DNA of 64,000 nt from positions 248,001 to 312,000 of the forward strand of contig NZ_AP023396.1 of the NCBI RefSeq assembly GCF_014466955.1, read 5' to 3'. The notes under the pieces are model-generated. The model was given only the letters and a program-made list of their open reading frames with translations. It was not told where the DNA came from and made no database searches. Within the stretch, counting starts at the first letter, position 1. Every line of letters begins with the position of its first letter. Made by a program: the position numbers and the translations under genes. Below are positions 63,282-64,000 of the stretch, piece by piece. The stretch comes from Nocardia wallacei (GTDB lineage Bacteria; Actinomycetota; Actinomycetes; Mycobacteriales; Mycobacteriaceae).

Positions 63282-64000
63282 TCAGTGGTGGGGGTACCCG
63301 TTCGGCGGTCCCGAGTGCGGGTAGCCCGGCGGCGGCCCGTAATCGTGAGGCGGTTGTCCCGGATACGGCTGCGGCCGATAGCCCGGCGAGGGCGATCCGG
63401 GACCGGGCATGCCGGGCTGCGGTGGCGCATATTCCGGTCCGGACGTGCCTGGCCGGGGTGGGGCATACCCGGGTCCCGGCGCGCCGGGCTGCGGCGGGTA
63501 GCCGGGGACCGGTGCGCCTTGCTGCTGCGGCGCGTGGCCACCGGGCGCTGCCTGGGGATATACCGGGGTGTGCGGTGCCGCGGCGGAATTCGCGTGGCCC
63601 GCCGATATGTTCTGGCCCGGCGCGAACCCGTCCGGCGACGCCTGGACGCCCGCGACGCCGGGCGGTTGCGCCATCGGATAGGGCGAATTGTTCGGTGGGG
63701 GAGGCGAGCCCGCAGCGGCGGTCGGACCGGTCGGCTTGCGTAGTTCGCCGCGCAGCAGCCACACACAACCCGCGCTCAGCAGCGGGCCGACGACGATCAG
63801 GGTCCAGCCGATGCGCTTGTTCCTGCTGTTCTGCTCGTCGATGGTGCGGGTCGTCGAACTGCCGTGCCGACTCGTCGTCGTGCAGGTGTCACCCGCCTTC
63901 ATCTCGTGGCCGCCGCAGTCCACCGTGCCGTCGCCGTTCAGGGTCACGACGCCGCCGATCAGCAGGCCGATGCCGAATACGATGCCGAGCACATAGGTGA
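63282..64000 (-). CDS. Partial membrane protein with Pro/Gly/Tyr-rich tail
   Basis: At least 236 aa; the frame is open to the window edge, so the start may lie beyond it. Two membrane helices at the visible N-terminus (MLGIVFGIGLLIGGVV and RIGWTLIVVGPLLSAGCVWLL) flank a short loop with two Cys (VDCGGHEMKAGDTC). The C-terminal 140 residues are P-G-Y repeats (PGPGYAPPRPG, GPPPGYP). Function unknown. Proteins of this shape are common in Nocardia envelopes. Confidence 0.7.
   Translation of the reverse strand, partial: TYVLGIVFGIGLLIGGVVTLNGDGTVDCGGHEMKAGDTCTTTSRHGSSTTRTIDEQNSRNKRIGWTLIVVGPLLSAGCVWLLRGELRKPTGPTAAAGSPPPPNNSPYPMAQPPGVAGVQASPDGFAPGQNISAGHANSAAAPHTPVYPQAAPGGHAPQQQGAPVPGYPPQPGAPGPGYAPPRPGTSGPEYAPPQPGMPGPGSPSPGYRPQPYPGQPPHDYGPPPGYPHSGPPNGYPHH

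Overview
The window looks like a chromosomal segment of a high-GC actinomycete, most likely Nocardia or a close relative. Codon third positions are strongly G/C. The gene content is typical of mycolic-acid actinobacteria: ESX (type VII) WXG100-like substrates, an MmpL transporter, the DUF397/XRE-DUF5753 pair, a PknK-like kinase, a BlaC-like beta-lactamase, and a TmsA/TmsB pair for tuberculostearic-acid-type lipids. The assignment is inferred from gene content; no rRNA or marker search was possible.

Left end (1-5.6 kb): an accessory segment, all minus strand where intact. It carries an ESX-type cassette (EspC-like small protein, 657-aa WXG-domain protein with D-G repeats, four-helix membrane protein with a PH-like tail), two further small genes running off the edge, and two frameshifted pseudogenes. 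It ends at an orphan tRNA 3' end followed by a perfect terminator hairpin, which suggests the attachment-site scar of an old integrated element.

5.7-10.2 kb: housekeeping block with a membrane-anchored protein, the 4.5S SRP RNA, an Rv3722c-type aspartate aminotransferase, a methyltransferase and an HhH-GPD protein. dnaX and the Rv3720/Rv3719 homologues, neighbours of these genes in M. tuberculosis as I recall that map, lie about 41 kb away at the right side (49.8 and 60-63 kb). The intervening DNA is mostly sulfur-acquisition and accessory genes.

10.2-26.7 kb: organosulfur region. A complete ssuCBAD operon (minus) is followed by a flavin reductase, then by a SAM-riboswitch-headed plus-strand operon. 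That operon encodes four different flavin-dependent luciferase-like monooxygenases and an OppB/OppC/dual-ATPase importer, with no substrate-binding protein. It contains small coupled ORFs and what looks like the stump of a deleted permease gene.

26.7-29.7 kb: VOC protein, a conserved protein, and a WhiJ-type XRE/DUF397 pair.

29.4-38.4 kb: a tightly overlapping seven-gene minus operon (GntR regulator, two-cluster ferredoxin, unusually long binding protein, permease, ATPase, AprA-like flavoprotein fused to HEAT repeats, small membrane protein). Divergent from it is a Cys-Cys leader peptide with a following hairpin, upstream of a ROK regulator. Together these point to cysteine/sulfur-responsive control of a second sulfur-compound uptake and redox system.

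38.4-49.3 kb: TetR plus class A beta-lactamase, DUF2207 membrane protein, tandem zinc metallopeptidases with P-G-Y repeats, TetR-MmpL with a double operator, AmtB, and an unknown protein.

49.8-64 kb: dnaX (candidate leaderless start, long Ala/Pro linker with a 36-bp in-frame repeat), fadA-fadB, a PknK-like kinase-ATPase, tmsA-tmsB, and a partial membrane protein at the right edge.
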